From NCBI RefSeq assembly GCF_003289965.1, contig NZ_QMBQ01000001.1, positions 310,001 to 374,000 of the forward strand: 64,000 nt of DNA. Direction: 5' to 3'. The notes beneath the pieces are model-generated. The model was not told the origin of the DNA, ran no database searches, and saw nothing but the letters and a program-made list of their open reading frames with translations. The translations under genes and the position numbers were made by a program. Source of the stretch: Mesorhizobium atlanticum. GTDB lineage: Bacteria; Pseudomonadota; Alphaproteobacteria; Rhizobiales; Rhizobiaceae. Each line of letters starts with the position of its first letter. The first letter of the stretch is position 1. Of the stretch, positions 52,909 through 62,345 are shown in pieces.

Positions 52909-53940
52909 ATGCGTGCCGTGGTGCTGCGCCGGCCGCTCGACCTCGACGTCGAGGAGCGCGCGACGCCGGAGCCCGGCCCAAGCGAGGTGCTGGTGCGCAT
53001 TGCCCGCGGCGGTATCTGCGGCTCCGACCTGCATTATTTCCGCCATGGCGGCTTCGGCACCGTGCGCATGAAGGAGCCGATGATCCTCGGCCATGAGATC
53101 GCCGGCCATGTCGAGGCGCTGGGCGCCGGCGTCTCCGGGCCGGCGGTGGGCACGGCGGTCGCCGTCAATCCCGCCAACCCGTGTGGTTCCTGCGCCTTCT
53201 GCCGGGCCGGACAGCCGATCCATTGCGTCGACATGCGCTTCCTGGGGTCTGCGATGCGCACGCCGCATGTGCAGGGCGGCTTTGCCGAACATGTCGTCTG
53301 CCGCGCCGATAATGCCGTGCCGCTGGCGAAGGACTCCGACCCCACGGCCGGCGCTTTCGCCGAGCCTCTCGCTGTGACGCTGCATGCGGTCGACCAGGCG
53401 CCGGTCTATGGCAGTCGCGTGCTGATCATGGGCGCCGGGCCGATCGGGACACTGCTGGTGCTGGCCGCGCGCTTTGCCGGCGCGCGCGAAATCGTCGTCA
53501 CCGACGTGCAGGACAGGCCGCTGCGATACGCCGCCAAGGTCGGTGCCGACCGCACCATCAACGTCGCCTCCAATGCCGAAGCGATGGACGGCTACGCCGC
53601 CAACAAGGGGTATTTCGACGTCGTCTTCGAGGCCGCCGGCCAGGGCGCGACAGTGGCCAGCGCCTTGCCTATCATCAAGCCCCGCGGCACGCTGGTAGCC
53701 GTCGGCCAGGGCGCGACGGCGGAACTCTCGATGTCAATGATCGTCACCAAGGAGATCCAGGTGAAGGGCAGCTTCCGCTTCGACACGGAATTCGCGCTTG
53801 CGGTCGACCTGATCGGCTCTGGCCGCATCGACGTCGCGCCGCTGCTCAGCAACACGCTGCCCCTCGCCGAGGCGCGAAAAGCCTTCGATCTGGCCAGCGA
53901 CAAATCGCAATCGATGAAGGTGCAAATTGCGTTCGACTGA
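52909..53940 (+). CDS. L-idonate 5-dehydrogenase-like zinc MDR
   Basis: 343-aa zinc-type medium-chain dehydrogenase. Catalytic-zinc residues (GGICGSDLHYF; GHEIAGHV), the structural-zinc Cys run (NPCGSCAFCRAGQPIHC) and the cofactor loop (GAGPIGTLLVLAAR) are all present. Similar in layout to L-idonate 5-dehydrogenase. Second gene (14-bp overlap) is an SDR resembling gluconate 5-dehydrogenase, so the pair fits interconversion of idonate, 5-ketogluconate and gluconate. Confidence 0.85.
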   Translation: MRAVVLRRPLDLDVEERATPEPGPSEVLVRIARGGICGSDLHYFRHGGFGTVRMKEPMILGHEIAGHVEALGAGVSGPAVGTAVAVNPANPCGSCAFCRAGQPIHCVDMRFLGSAMRTPHVQGGFAEHVVCRADNAVPLAKDSDPTAGAFAEPLAVTLHAVDQAPVYGSRVLIMGAGPIGTLLVLAARFAGAREIVVTDVQDRPLRYAAKVGADRTINVASNAEAMDGYAANKGYFDVVFEAAGQGATVASALPIIKPRGTLVAVGQGATAELSMSMIVTKEIQVKGSFRFDTEFALAVDLIGSGRIDVAPLLSNTLPLAEARKAFDLASDKSQSMKVQIAFD

Positions 53941-54709
53941 TTATCTCGGCCGTCTCTTCGGCCTGGAAGGCAGGCATGCCTTCGTCACCGGCGCCAGCCG
54001 CGGGCTGGGGTTTGCCTTCGCGGAGGCGCTGGCCGCGGCCGGCGCGCGCGTCACGCTCGGCGGCCGCAAGATGGAGGAACTGAAGGCTGCCGGCGACAGG
54101 CTGCGTGCCGAAGGCCACACGGTCGCGGAATCCGTGATCGACGTCACCGACACCCAGTCGGTCGATGCGGCAATCGCGGCTTCGGAATCCGGCACCGGGC
54201 CGATCGATATCCTGGTCAACAATGCCGGCATCCAGCGCCGCGCGCCGCTCGAAACTTTTTCCGATGCCGACTGGGACGCGCTGATGGCGACCAATCTCGA
54301 TGGCGTGTTCAAAGTGAGCCGCGCCGTGGTGAAGGGCATGATCCAACGCCGCAAGGGCGTCATCATCAACGTCTCCTCGGTGCAGAGCGCGCTGGCCCGC
54401 CCCTCGATCGCGCCCTACGCGGCGAGCAAGGGGGCGATCACCATGCTGACCAAGTCGATGGCCGGCGAATGGGGCCAGCACGGCGTGCGCGTCAACGCCA
54501 TCGCGCCCGGCTATTTCAAGACCGAGATGAATGCAGCTTTGGTCGCCGACGAGAAATTTTCGAGCTGGCTTACCGGCCGCACGCCGATGCGGCGCTGGGG
54601 CGATGTCGAGGAACTGGCGGGCGCCGCCGTGTTCCTGGCGTCGGATGCGGCGAGTTTTATCACCGGACAGACGCTGCTGGTGGATGGCGGCATCACGAGC
54701 GTTTTGTAG
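53927..54709 (+). CDS. gluconate 5-dehydrogenase-like SDR
   Basis: 260-aa SDR with TGASRGLG, NNAG and the YxxxK site (APYAASKG). Opens LFGLEGRHAFVTGASRG, the pattern of IdnO/Gno. It appears to start at a TTG that overlaps the previous gene by 14 bp; GAAGGTG lies ahead. Works with the dehydrogenase upstream. Confidence 0.86.
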   Translation: MRSTDYLGRLFGLEGRHAFVTGASRGLGFAFAEALAAAGARVTLGGRKMEELKAAGDRLRAEGHTVAESVIDVTDTQSVDAAIAASESGTGPIDILVNNAGIQRRAPLETFSDADWDALMATNLDGVFKVSRAVVKGMIQRRKGVIINVSSVQSALARPSIAPYAASKGAITMLTKSMAGEWGQHGVRVNAIAPGYFKTEMNAALVADEKFSSWLTGRTPMRRWGDVEELAGAAVFLASDAASFITGQTLLVDGGITSVL

Positions 54710-54715
54710 CGGCCC

Positions 54716-55333
54716 TCACCCAGCCTCCCAGGTCACGTCCGCCGGCATGCTGTGTTCCAGCACGAGGTCGACATTGGGCATGTCGTTGCCGCGCACCTTG
54801 GCGACGGCATATTCATCCGGGTAGCTCAGGTCGGTCCAGCGCTTGAGCAGCCTTCGTTCGAGCTCGGCGCGCGGCGCGGTGAGGAAGACCGTCAGATCGA
54901 ACAGCCGGGCAAGGCCGGACCAGGGCGCGCGGTCGAGCAGGAGGTAATTGCCCTCGACGATGACGTAGCGGGTCGCCGGCACGATCAGCCTGGCGCCGGC
55001 GCGCGACAGGTCGAGCGGCCGGTCGAAAGTGGGCACTGCGACGCTTGCCGTGCTGTCGCGCACCCGCCGCAGGGTGAGCTCGAAATTGTCGAAGTCGAAG
55101 GTCTGCGGCGCGCCCTTGCGCTGGCGCAGGCCGAGCTGGTCGAGCACGGCATTGTCATAATGGAAGCCGTCCATCGGCAGGATTTCGGCGCCCTCGCCGG
55201 CGAGCGCGGTTCGCAGCCGTTCCGAGATGGACGATTTGCCTGCAGCCGGCGGGCCGGCGATGGCGATCATGGTGCGCGCAGCACCGGCCTCTGTCGCAAG
55301 GATGCGCGAGACGAGATCATTCCAGTCGCTCAT
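54716..55333 (-). CDS. P-loop kinase-like protein (uridine-kinase/FrcK type)
   Basis: 205-aa P-loop protein of the phosphoribulokinase/uridine-kinase superfamily. Walker A AGPPAAGKSSIS, then the acceptor region PMDGFHYDN. Similar proteins (FrcK) sit beside sugar importers in rhizobia and may phosphorylate a sugar or nucleoside. AAGGACC precedes the ATG at 55333. Last gene of the sugar-import operon. Confidence 0.84.
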   Translation of the reverse strand: MSDWNDLVSRILATEAGAARTMIAIAGPPAAGKSSISERLRTALAGEGAEILPMDGFHYDNAVLDQLGLRQRKGAPQTFDFDNFELTLRRVRDSTASVAVPTFDRPLDLSRAGARLIVPATRYVIVEGNYLLLDRAPWSGLARLFDLTVFLTAPRAELERRLLKRWTDLSYPDEYAVAKVRGNDMPNVDLVLEHSMPADVTWEAG

Positions 55334-55374
55334 GGTCGGTCCTTGGGCCTTGGCCTTTTGCAAAATGAAAAGGG

Positions 55375-55451
55375 TTTGACCAGTGCCGCCTCGCCAAGCC
55401 GGTCGAGCTGGCGATGCCCGGAGGGAGCGCCGGGCGGCGGCACTGGTCAAA
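55375..55451. repeat. 16-bp inverted repeat between ThuA and kinase genes
   Basis: Perfect arms TTTGACCAGTGCCGCC and GGCGGCACTGGTCAAA with a 45-bp loop that holds another hairpin. It lies 10 bp past the ThuA-like stop, so it may stabilise or attenuate the message before the kinase gene. Confidence 0.8.
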
Positions 55452-55461
55452 GCGGTGAGAG

Positions 55462-56220
55462 TCAGTCGCCCGATATCCAGCGGATGATGTTGCCCATCAG
55501 CCGGCCGTAGAGCGGCCATGCGAGGAAATCCTGCGACAGCCAGTGCGGTCCGATGTCGGTCGTCCAGGCGGCGCTCCGGCCCTTGCCAAGCTCGCGCACC
55601 GAAAGCAGCGGCCAGTCGGCGCCGCGATAGTGGCAGGAGGCGAGAAGCCGGGAGGAGCCGTCACGGCGGAAGTCGGTCTTGTTCATTCCGAGGATCGGCG
55701 GCAGCGGCCCCTCGATGCCGGCAAGGATCGGATGCGACGCCTGAAGAATGGAAGCCTGCAAGCCCTGCGGCACTTCCAGCCCGTCGCTGAACGGCAAGCA
55801 GCGCACCGGCAGCACATCCTCCACCGGCGTGTCGTGGAAGCGGGCGGTGCCGAACATGCCCTGGAAGCCCATATAGCCGCCGGCCAGCATCAGACCGCCG
55901 CCGCCCTCGACATAGGCTTTCAGCAGGTCGAGGCGATTGACGCCGACACGTCCGGCGCGCGCCTCGGGCGTGACCAGCAGGCTCAGCGCGCCGACATCGG
56001 AAATCACCACCGCCTTGTAGGGCGCAAGCGCTTCGAGGTCGTAGGGGAACTCGGCCGGGCAGCGTTCGCCGCCGACCTGGGTGACCGAGATGCCCTCGGC
56101 CGCCAGAGCGGCGTTGAACGCGGCGGCGCCATTGACATAGGCGGCGCTCGTCAGCACCTCGGCGCCGGAAGCCACCGATGTCGTGGCCGAAAAGGTTTCC
56201 CCCGCAAGCAGGATCTTCAT
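55462..56220 (-). CDS. ThuA/class I glutamine-amidotransferase-like protein
   Basis: 252-aa protein (opening MKILLAGETFSATTSVASGA) of the glutamine-amidotransferase-like family found with sugar importers, with a Gly-rich loop GGGLMLAGGYMGFQGMFG. Catalytic Cys of true amidotransferases is not evident. Likely a sugar- or derivative-modifying enzyme; exact reaction unknown. Confidence 0.78.
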   Translation of the reverse strand: MKILLAGETFSATTSVASGAEVLTSAAYVNGAAAFNAALAAEGISVTQVGGERCPAEFPYDLEALAPYKAVVISDVGALSLLVTPEARAGRVGVNRLDLLKAYVEGGGGLMLAGGYMGFQGMFGTARFHDTPVEDVLPVRCLPFSDGLEVPQGLQASILQASHPILAGIEGPLPPILGMNKTDFRRDGSSRLLASCHYRGADWPLLSVRELGKGRSAAWTTDIGPHWLSQDFLAWPLYGRLMGNIIRWISGD

Positions 56221-56250
56221 GCCTCACCGTCCGGTCGACTGAGAAAGGGA

Positions 56251-56275
56251 CGGCGGGCGCCTGGCGCGCCCGCCG
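56251..56275 (-). other. hairpin after sugar-binding-protein gene
   Basis: 9-bp stem CGGCGGGCG / CGCCCGCCG, 7-nt loop, between the binding-protein and ThuA-like genes. No clear U run; probably protects the abundant binding-protein message. Confidence 0.6.
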
Positions 56276-56287
56276 AGTTTTGCAGGT

Positions 56288-57289
56288 TCAGAACTTGAAC
56301 TCGGCCAGGTTCTCCGGCGTCACGATCTTGGCCGGACCGAGCACCAGTTCGCCGCCGGCGCCGATCGTGTATTCGCCGAGACGGCCGGCCTTGAACTTCT
56401 CGCCTTCCTTGCCGGTGATCTTGCATTGCGCCAGCGCCTGGGCGGTCTGGTAGGTCAGGTAGCCGAGATCGGAGACATTCCACCAGATATCCTGGGCGGA
56501 GCCGTCCTTGATGTATTTCGAGATCAGCGTCGCCGGCGCCAGGCCCGTCAGCTTGACCTTGCCCATCAGGCCGGCTTCCTCCAGCGCGCGCGCCGCGGCC
56601 GGCAGGCCGATGCCAGCCGGAACGATGATCGCCTTGAGGTCCGGGAAGGCCTGGACGAGCGCCAGCGCCTGCTGCTGGTTGACCTGCTCGCTTTCCTCGC
56701 CATAGGCGACCTGCACCAGCTTCATCTTCGAAAATTTCGGCTCGGCCGCCATCTTCTTCTTCATGAAGTCGATCCAGGCGTTCTGGTTGGTGGCCGTCGG
56801 CGTCGATGACAGGATGGCGAAGTCGCCCTCGCCGCCCATCAGATTGTAGGCGCTTTCCAGCATCATCTCGGCCAGGCTGTCGCCCTTGGCCTGATTGGCG
56901 AAGACGGCGCGGGCGTCGCCGGCGACGTCGGAATCGTAGGACACCACCTTGACGCCCTGCTGCGCGGCGCGCTTCAGCGCCGGCGCGACCGCGTTGGCGT
57001 CATTGGCCGAGATAGCGATGACACCGACCTTCTGCGTGACAAGGCTGTTGATGAAATCGATCTGCGCCTCGGCAGTCGCCTGCGAGGGCGCGACCTGGAT
57101 GGCCTTGCCGCCGATCTCCTTGGCTGCCTCTTCCGCGCCCTGCTGGGCGACCTTGAAATAGGGATCGGTGTCAAGCTTGGGCAGGAAGCCGACAGTCACC
57201 GGCTCCTTGGCGCATTCGTCGGCAAGGGCCAACGAGGCAGGGGCAAGCAGAACCGCGGATGCAAGCAGGCCTAGTCGAAACGCTTTCAT
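56288..57289 (-). CDS. sugar ABC transporter periplasmic binding protein (CUT2 class)
   Basis: 333-aa binding protein with signal peptide (LGLLASAVLLAPASLALA) and the ribose-binding-protein fold (KEPVTVGFLPKLDTDPYFKV; GVIAISANDANAVAPALKRA). Similar to the rhamnose/autoinducer-2 cluster of this class. It serves the fused ATPase-permease and second permease just upstream. Confidence 0.9.
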   Translation of the reverse strand: MKAFRLGLLASAVLLAPASLALADECAKEPVTVGFLPKLDTDPYFKVAQQGAEEAAKEIGGKAIQVAPSQATAEAQIDFINSLVTQKVGVIAISANDANAVAPALKRAAQQGVKVVSYDSDVAGDARAVFANQAKGDSLAEMMLESAYNLMGGEGDFAILSSTPTATNQNAWIDFMKKKMAAEPKFSKMKLVQVAYGEESEQVNQQQALALVQAFPDLKAIIVPAGIGLPAAARALEEAGLMGKVKLTGLAPATLISKYIKDGSAQDIWWNVSDLGYLTYQTAQALAQCKITGKEGEKFKAGRLGEYTIGAGGELVLGPAKIVTPENLAEFKF

Positions 57290-57338
57290 TGTACACTCCT
57301 CCGTTTGAGAATTCGGGCTTGCAGGAAGGGGCCCGAGA

Positions 57339-58328
57339 TCACCCCTTGGTTTCGCGCAAGGCGCGCGATCTTGAGAGGCGCTCCTCCAACGAGCGCCAGT
57401 AATTGCCGATGAGCAGCGAGCCGATCAGAAGCAGGCCGATGATCATCCCTTGAGCGTCGCCGCCGATCTGGTTGAGCGCGAGCACGTTGCGGATGATGGC
57501 GATCAGCACCAGCGCGAGCATCACGCCGGTCAACTTGCCCTTGCCGCCGAAGACGCTGACGCCGCCGAGCAGCACGATGGTGATGACGTCGAGCTCCATG
57601 CCGAGCGCGTTGTTGGCGCGCGCATTGGCAAGGCGCGCCGTGTAGACGATGCCGGCAATGGCCGCGACGACGCCTGAGAGGACGAACAGCGCAAGCACTA
57701 TGCGGCGCGTGTTTATGCCGGAGTAACGGGCGACTTCGGGGCTGCCGCCCAGCGCATAAAGCCGCTTGCCGGTTGCGGTCTTCTGCAGCACGACAGCGAA
57801 GATCGGCGCCAGTAAGAGAAAGGGCACGATGGTCCAGGGAATCTGCGTTCCCGGCAGATTGTCGATGCCGAAATCGACGATCGCGGGCGGCAGGATGTTG
57901 ACCGAGCCGGTGCCGAGCAGGATGTAGCCGATGCCCCGATAGAGCGCCATCGTGCCCAGCGTCACCACCAGCGACTGCAGGCCGAGCGCCGACACCAGAA
58001 AGCCGTTGAAGGCGCCGAGCAATGCGCCGAAGACGAGCGTCAGCGGGATCGCGGCAAGTGTCGGCATGCCGGCCTGGACAGCCAGTCCGAAAATCACCGA
58101 GGTCAGCGCCAGCACCGAGGCAATCGAAAGGTCGATCTCGCGGCAGATGATGAGCAGCGTCATGGGAAGGATCAGCAGCGCCTTTTCCGACGCGCTGGCG
58201 GCAAGCTGCGAGAGATTGAAGCCGGAGACGAAGTTCGGCACGAAGATCGCGGCATAGAGGAAGACCGCGAGACAGGCGGCGGCGAGCAGCAGGTCCCAGA
58301 AGTCGATCGAGCGGAGGAACTTGGTCAT
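57339..58328 (-). CDS. sugar ABC transporter permease (CUT2 class)
   Basis: 329-aa inner-membrane permease with the CUT2 pattern (REIDLSIASVLALTSVIFGL; GINTRRIVLALFVLSG). Start overlaps the stop of the fused ATPase-permease by 4 bp, so both permease halves are produced together. Belongs with the binding protein downstream. Confidence 0.92.
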   Translation of the reverse strand: MTKFLRSIDFWDLLLAAACLAVFLYAAIFVPNFVSGFNLSQLAASASEKALLILPMTLLIICREIDLSIASVLALTSVIFGLAVQAGMPTLAAIPLTLVFGALLGAFNGFLVSALGLQSLVVTLGTMALYRGIGYILLGTGSVNILPPAIVDFGIDNLPGTQIPWTIVPFLLLAPIFAVVLQKTATGKRLYALGGSPEVARYSGINTRRIVLALFVLSGVVAAIAGIVYTARLANARANNALGMELDVITIVLLGGVSVFGGKGKLTGVMLALVLIAIIRNVLALNQIGGDAQGMIIGLLLIGSLLIGNYWRSLEERLSRSRALRETKG

Positions 58329-60889
58329 CTCATCCTCGCCTGTCTTGCCTGCTCGGCGCGGCGCACGATGAAGGTGTCGATGCCGATGGCGACGAGGATC
58401 ACCAGGCCGTAAACGCCCTGCAGCCAGAGCGGATCGACGCGCACAAGGGTCAGCCCGTTCTTGATGACCAGCAGCGTCAGCGAGCCAAGCACGATGCCGA
58501 GCAGCGTGCCGGAACCGCCACGGATGGCGACGCCGCCGACCACCGCGGACGCGATCACCGTCAGCTCGAAGCCGAGCGCGACCCGGGCGTCGATGGTGGC
58601 GTAGCGCGAGGCCCAGAGCGCGCCGCAGAGGCCGCCGAGCAGCCCGGCCAGGCCGAAGGCCATCAGGATGCGCCGGTCGACGGGGATGCCGATGAGGCGA
58701 GCGCCATCCGGATTGGAGCCGGTGGCGAACAGTTCGCGGCCGATCGCCGTTCGGTAAAGCAGTACATAACCGGCGCAGAGGATGAGGACGGCGATGGCGA
58801 CGATCAGCGGCACGCCGGCGAGCTTCAGCCCGGTCATATCGAGCCATCTTTGCGTCACCTCGTCGGCACTGACCTGATCGCCGGCGGCCCAGATCGAGTT
58901 GAAGCCGCGGAAGATCGACATCGAGGCCAAAGTGACGACGATCGCGGGGATTTTCCCCCGGGTGACGACCAGCCCGTTGATGAGCCCGCAGACCGTGCCG
59001 ACGGCGCAGGCGGTCGCCAGGCCAATGGCGATGTCGAGGCCGGGATAGGCCTGCACCATGCTGGCCGCCATATAGGCCGACAGGCCGATCACCGACGCGA
59101 TGGAAAGGTCGATGTTGCGGGTGATCAGCACCAGCATCTGGGCAAGTGCCGCGACCACCAACAACGCCGCGTCCATCGAGACCGCCGTCAGGTTCGCGGC
59201 GCTGACCATGCGCGGGTTGATGATGGTGACTGGAATGGCGACCGCCAGCGTCGCGGCGAGCAGGCCGAACTCGCGGCGCTTGAGGATATTCGCCGGGCCT
59301 TTGCTTGCTTCCTCGAGCGCGGCCTGCGCGGCCTCGGTCGGTGCACCGGCTTGCTCGACCGTGCGGGTCGCCGCCTCGAGCACTTTTTCCTGGGTCGCTT
59401 CGCCGCTCGAAAACTCCGCGGTGGGATGGCCCTCGCGCAGCACGACGATGCGGTCGCACATGCCGATGAGCTCGGGCATTTCGGACGAGATCAAAAGGAT
59501 CGCCATGCCTTGCGCGGCAAGGTCGGCGATCATGGCATGCACCTCGGCCTTGGTGCCGACGTCGATGCCTTGCGTCGGCTCGTCGAGGATAAGCACGCGC
59601 GGCTCGGTGCGTAGCCATTTGGCCAGCACCACCTTCTGCTGGTTGCCGCCGGACAGCTCCTTCACCGGCTGGCCATAGCCGGCGAAACGCAGCTTCATGC
59701 GCTTCAGCCAATCGGCGACGAGGCCGATGGCGCGGTCGGTGCCGTAAAGGCCGAAGCGCGCCGCCTTGTCCAGAACCGGCAGCACAGCGTTGTCGAGAAC
59801 GCCGAAATCCATCACCAGGCTCTGGCCCATGCGGTCTTCCGAGACATACGCGATGCGCGCGTCCATGGCGTCGCGCGCGGACGTGAAACGCACCGGCCTG
59901 CCGTCGATGAGTATCTCGCCGTCATCAGGCTGATCGATGCCGAACAGCACGCGCGCGATCTCGGTGCGGCCGCTGCCGACGAGACCGCCCAAGCCCACCA
60001 CCTCGCCGGCATGGAGCTTGAGGTCGATGTCGGCGAAGGCGCCGGCGCGGGAGAGCCCCCTCGCCTCGAGCACCAGCGCGCCGGGTTTTTCGCGGCGGTC
60101 CGGATAGAGATCGCTGACCTCGCGGCCGACCATCATGGAGATCGCCGCAGCGCGCCCAAGCTCGGCCTTTGGCCGGACGCCGACGAGGCGCCCGTCGCGC
60201 AGCACGGCGATGCGGTCCGCAATGCGGAAGATCTCATCCATGCGATGGCCGACGAACATCATCGCCACGCCATGTTGCCTGAGATCGGCGACGACGGCGA
60301 AAAGCCGCTCCACCTCGCGCTGCGAGAGCGCGGCGGTCGGCTCGTCCATGATCAGCACGCGCGCGTCGAGCGACAGCGCGCGGGCGATTTCGACCAGCTG
60401 CTGCTCGGAGGTGCGCAGGGCGCCGAGCCGGGTGTCGGCCGGCACGGCAAGACCGACGGTCGCCAAAACCTTCTTCGCGCCGGCAAGCATGGCGGCATTG
60501 TCGATGCCGCCGAAACGATCGCGCGGCATGTGGCCGAGATAGATGTTTTCCGCGACCGACAGGTCGGGAAACAAGCCGGGATGCTGATGCATGACCGCAA
60601 TGCCGGCACCTTGAGCGTCATGCGGCGAGCGGAAGGCGGCGGGTTTGCCGTCGACCTCGACATGGCCATCGGTCGGTGAGTACACGCCGGCGAGCAGCTT
60701 CACGCAGGTGCTCTTGCCGGCGCCGTTCTCGCCGAGCAGCGCCAGCACCTCGCCCGAATGCAAGTCGAAGGAAACGTCCTTCAGCGCGACGGTGCCGCCA
60801 AAGGCCTTGGTGGCGCCGACCAGCGCCACTGGAACGGCTGTTCCTCCCGCCGTCGCGACGGCTTCGCCAAGCGCGCCTTGCTGCAGCAC
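58325..60889 (-). CDS. fused sugar ABC ATPase-permease
   Basis: 854-aa protein. Residues ~1-500 are a CUT2 double ATPase: first Walker A GENGAGKSTCVKLLAG, second half with signature SGGNQQKVVLAKWL. Residues ~530-850 are a full CUT2 permease (RNIDLSIASVIGLSAYMAAS; GIPVDRRILMAFGLAG). In most systems these are two proteins. AGGGAGGAAAC before the GTG and continuous frame support one chain. First gene of the operon, divergent from the ROK regulator. Confidence 0.9.
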   Translation of the reverse strand: MLQQGALGEAVATAGGTAVPVALVGATKAFGGTVALKDVSFDLHSGEVLALLGENGAGKSTCVKLLAGVYSPTDGHVEVDGKPAAFRSPHDAQGAGIAVMHQHPGLFPDLSVAENIYLGHMPRDRFGGIDNAAMLAGAKKVLATVGLAVPADTRLGALRTSEQQLVEIARALSLDARVLIMDEPTAALSQREVERLFAVVADLRQHGVAMMFVGHRMDEIFRIADRIAVLRDGRLVGVRPKAELGRAAAISMMVGREVSDLYPDRREKPGALVLEARGLSRAGAFADIDLKLHAGEVVGLGGLVGSGRTEIARVLFGIDQPDDGEILIDGRPVRFTSARDAMDARIAYVSEDRMGQSLVMDFGVLDNAVLPVLDKAARFGLYGTDRAIGLVADWLKRMKLRFAGYGQPVKELSGGNQQKVVLAKWLRTEPRVLILDEPTQGIDVGTKAEVHAMIADLAAQGMAILLISSEMPELIGMCDRIVVLREGHPTAEFSSGEATQEKVLEAATRTVEQAGAPTEAAQAALEEASKGPANILKRREFGLLAATLAVAIPVTIINPRMVSAANLTAVSMDAALLVVAALAQMLVLITRNIDLSIASVIGLSAYMAASMVQAYPGLDIAIGLATACAVGTVCGLINGLVVTRGKIPAIVVTLASMSIFRGFNSIWAAGDQVSADEVTQRWLDMTGLKLAGVPLIVAIAVLILCAGYVLLYRTAIGRELFATGSNPDGARLIGIPVDRRILMAFGLAGLLGGLCGALWASRYATIDARVALGFELTVIASAVVGGVAIRGGSGTLLGIVLGSLTLLVIKNGLTLVRVDPLWLQGVYGLVILVAIGIDTFIVRRAEQARQARMR

Positions 60890-61078
60890 GTTTCCTCCCT
60901 GGTCGCAGTTATTTTTTCAATTTGCTATATTAAATGCGCCCATCCCGCAACCGGAAAATTGACTTCCTTGCGCGCAACGCGCAGTGTCGCGCCGTGCTTC
61001 GACGCGATCCAGCGGCTTCACGGCCGCGATTGCAGATAGAGCCGGCCGTGCTTGCGGCAAGACCTGGGAGATGGCGTT

Positions 61079-62329
61079 GTGTCGGGAAAAGGCAGCAATT
61101 CGGTCAAGGTTCGGCATTACAATGAGCGTTTCGTGCTCGATGCCATCCGGCGCCTGAAGGAGGCGTCCAAATCCGATCTGGCACGCGCCGCCCATCTCAC
61201 CCCCGCTGCCGTCGCCGACATCGTCGATGGACTGGAGCAGGCCGGTTTCGTAAAGCAAGTTGGAAAAAGGTTCGGGCAGCGCGGATCGCCTTCGATCCTC
61301 TACCGGCTGGCGCCGGAGCGCATCTACAGCGTTGGCATCAAGATCGGCCGGCGCGCGCTGGAAGCGGTGCTGGTCGATTTCGCCGGCGAGGTGCGGGCGC
61401 GCGCGTCGCACGAATACCGCTATCCGGACCCGGATCTGGTGCGCCGCGCCGGCAACACCTCGCTTGCCAATTTCGAGGCGCTGGTCGACGGCCTCAACGA
61501 TGCCTCGATCGTCGGCGTCGGCATCGCCTCGCCCTATTTCCTGGGGGGCTGGAGCGAGGAGCTGGGTTTCCCGGACGACCTCGGCGATCGCTGGGAAGCT
61601 ATCGACCTCATGACCTTCTTCGCGACCCCGCCGAAGGCGCCGGTGTTCATCGAGAACGATGCGACCTCGGCGGCGTTGGCGGAACTCGTCCAGGGCGCCG
61701 GCGCGCGCTTTCATGATTTCATGCATATCTCGATCGACACCTTCGTCGGCGGCGGCCTGGTGCAGGGCGGCAAGGTGCATACCGGCCCGCATGGCAACAG
61801 CGCCGCGCTCGGCCCGCTGCCGGTCTCGCCGTCAAGCCTCGATTCAGTGGCGGCGAAGCCCGCGCGCTACCAGAGCCTGCTGCACCGCGCCTCGATCTAT
61901 GTGCTGGTCAATCACCTGAAGTCGCGCGGCATCGAGATCGTCCGCGTGCGCGAGCTCGATCCCATGCCGCCCGGCGCGCGCGAGCCGCTGTTCGAATGGA
62001 TCGAGGATTGCGCCAACGCGCTGGTCGAAGCGATCATCGCGATCACCTCGGTCATCGACATCGAGGCGATCGTGCTGGACTCGATCCTGCCGCGATCGAT
62101 CCATCTCGAGCTGCTGGCGAAGGTGCAGAGCCAGTTCAACCGGGTCAGCGCCATCGGCATCGTGGCGCCGGAAATCGTGCCTGGACAGTTCGGCCCCGAA
62201 GCCTCGCCGATCGGCGCGGCAATGCTGCCCTTCTCGGCGCTGCTGGCGCCCGACAGCAGCGTGCTGATGATCGGCAAGGACCGGACAAAGCTGCTCGGCA
62301 GTCTCTCGGCACTTGCCGGCCAGGGCTGA
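61079..62329 (+). CDS. ROK-family transcriptional regulator
   Basis: 416-aa protein with an N-terminal MarR-like helix-turn-helix (ASKSDLARAAHLTPAAVADI) and a C-terminal sugar-kinase-like ROK domain (IENDATSAALAELV; ISIDTFVGGGLVQGG). The zinc-binding Cys cluster of classic ROK regulators is missing. The start is a GTG with GGGAG; a TTG at 61052 is the longer option. Divergent from the sugar importer operon and probably its regulator. Confidence 0.88.
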   Translation: MSGKGSNSVKVRHYNERFVLDAIRRLKEASKSDLARAAHLTPAAVADIVDGLEQAGFVKQVGKRFGQRGSPSILYRLAPERIYSVGIKIGRRALEAVLVDFAGEVRARASHEYRYPDPDLVRRAGNTSLANFEALVDGLNDASIVGVGIASPYFLGGWSEELGFPDDLGDRWEAIDLMTFFATPPKAPVFIENDATSAALAELVQGAGARFHDFMHISIDTFVGGGLVQGGKVHTGPHGNSAALGPLPVSPSSLDSVAAKPARYQSLLHRASIYVLVNHLKSRGIEIVRVRELDPMPPGAREPLFEWIEDCANALVEAIIAITSVIDIEAIVLDSILPRSIHLELLAKVQSQFNRVSAIGIVAPEIVPGQFGPEASPIGAAMLPFSALLAPDSSVLMIGKDRTKLLGSLSALAGQG

Positions 62330-62345
62330 CAAAACGGTATGGCCG

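Noticed and set aside
57339..59711. Very long frame spanning the second permease and much of the ATPase-permease fusion
   Set aside because: Only its last 329 codons match a permease; the remainder is an out-of-frame reading of the fused gene.
60903..60945. AT-rich, partly symmetrical stretch between the fused transporter and the ROK gene
   Set aside because: Symmetry is weak (four-base arms only), so an operator call would be a guess.
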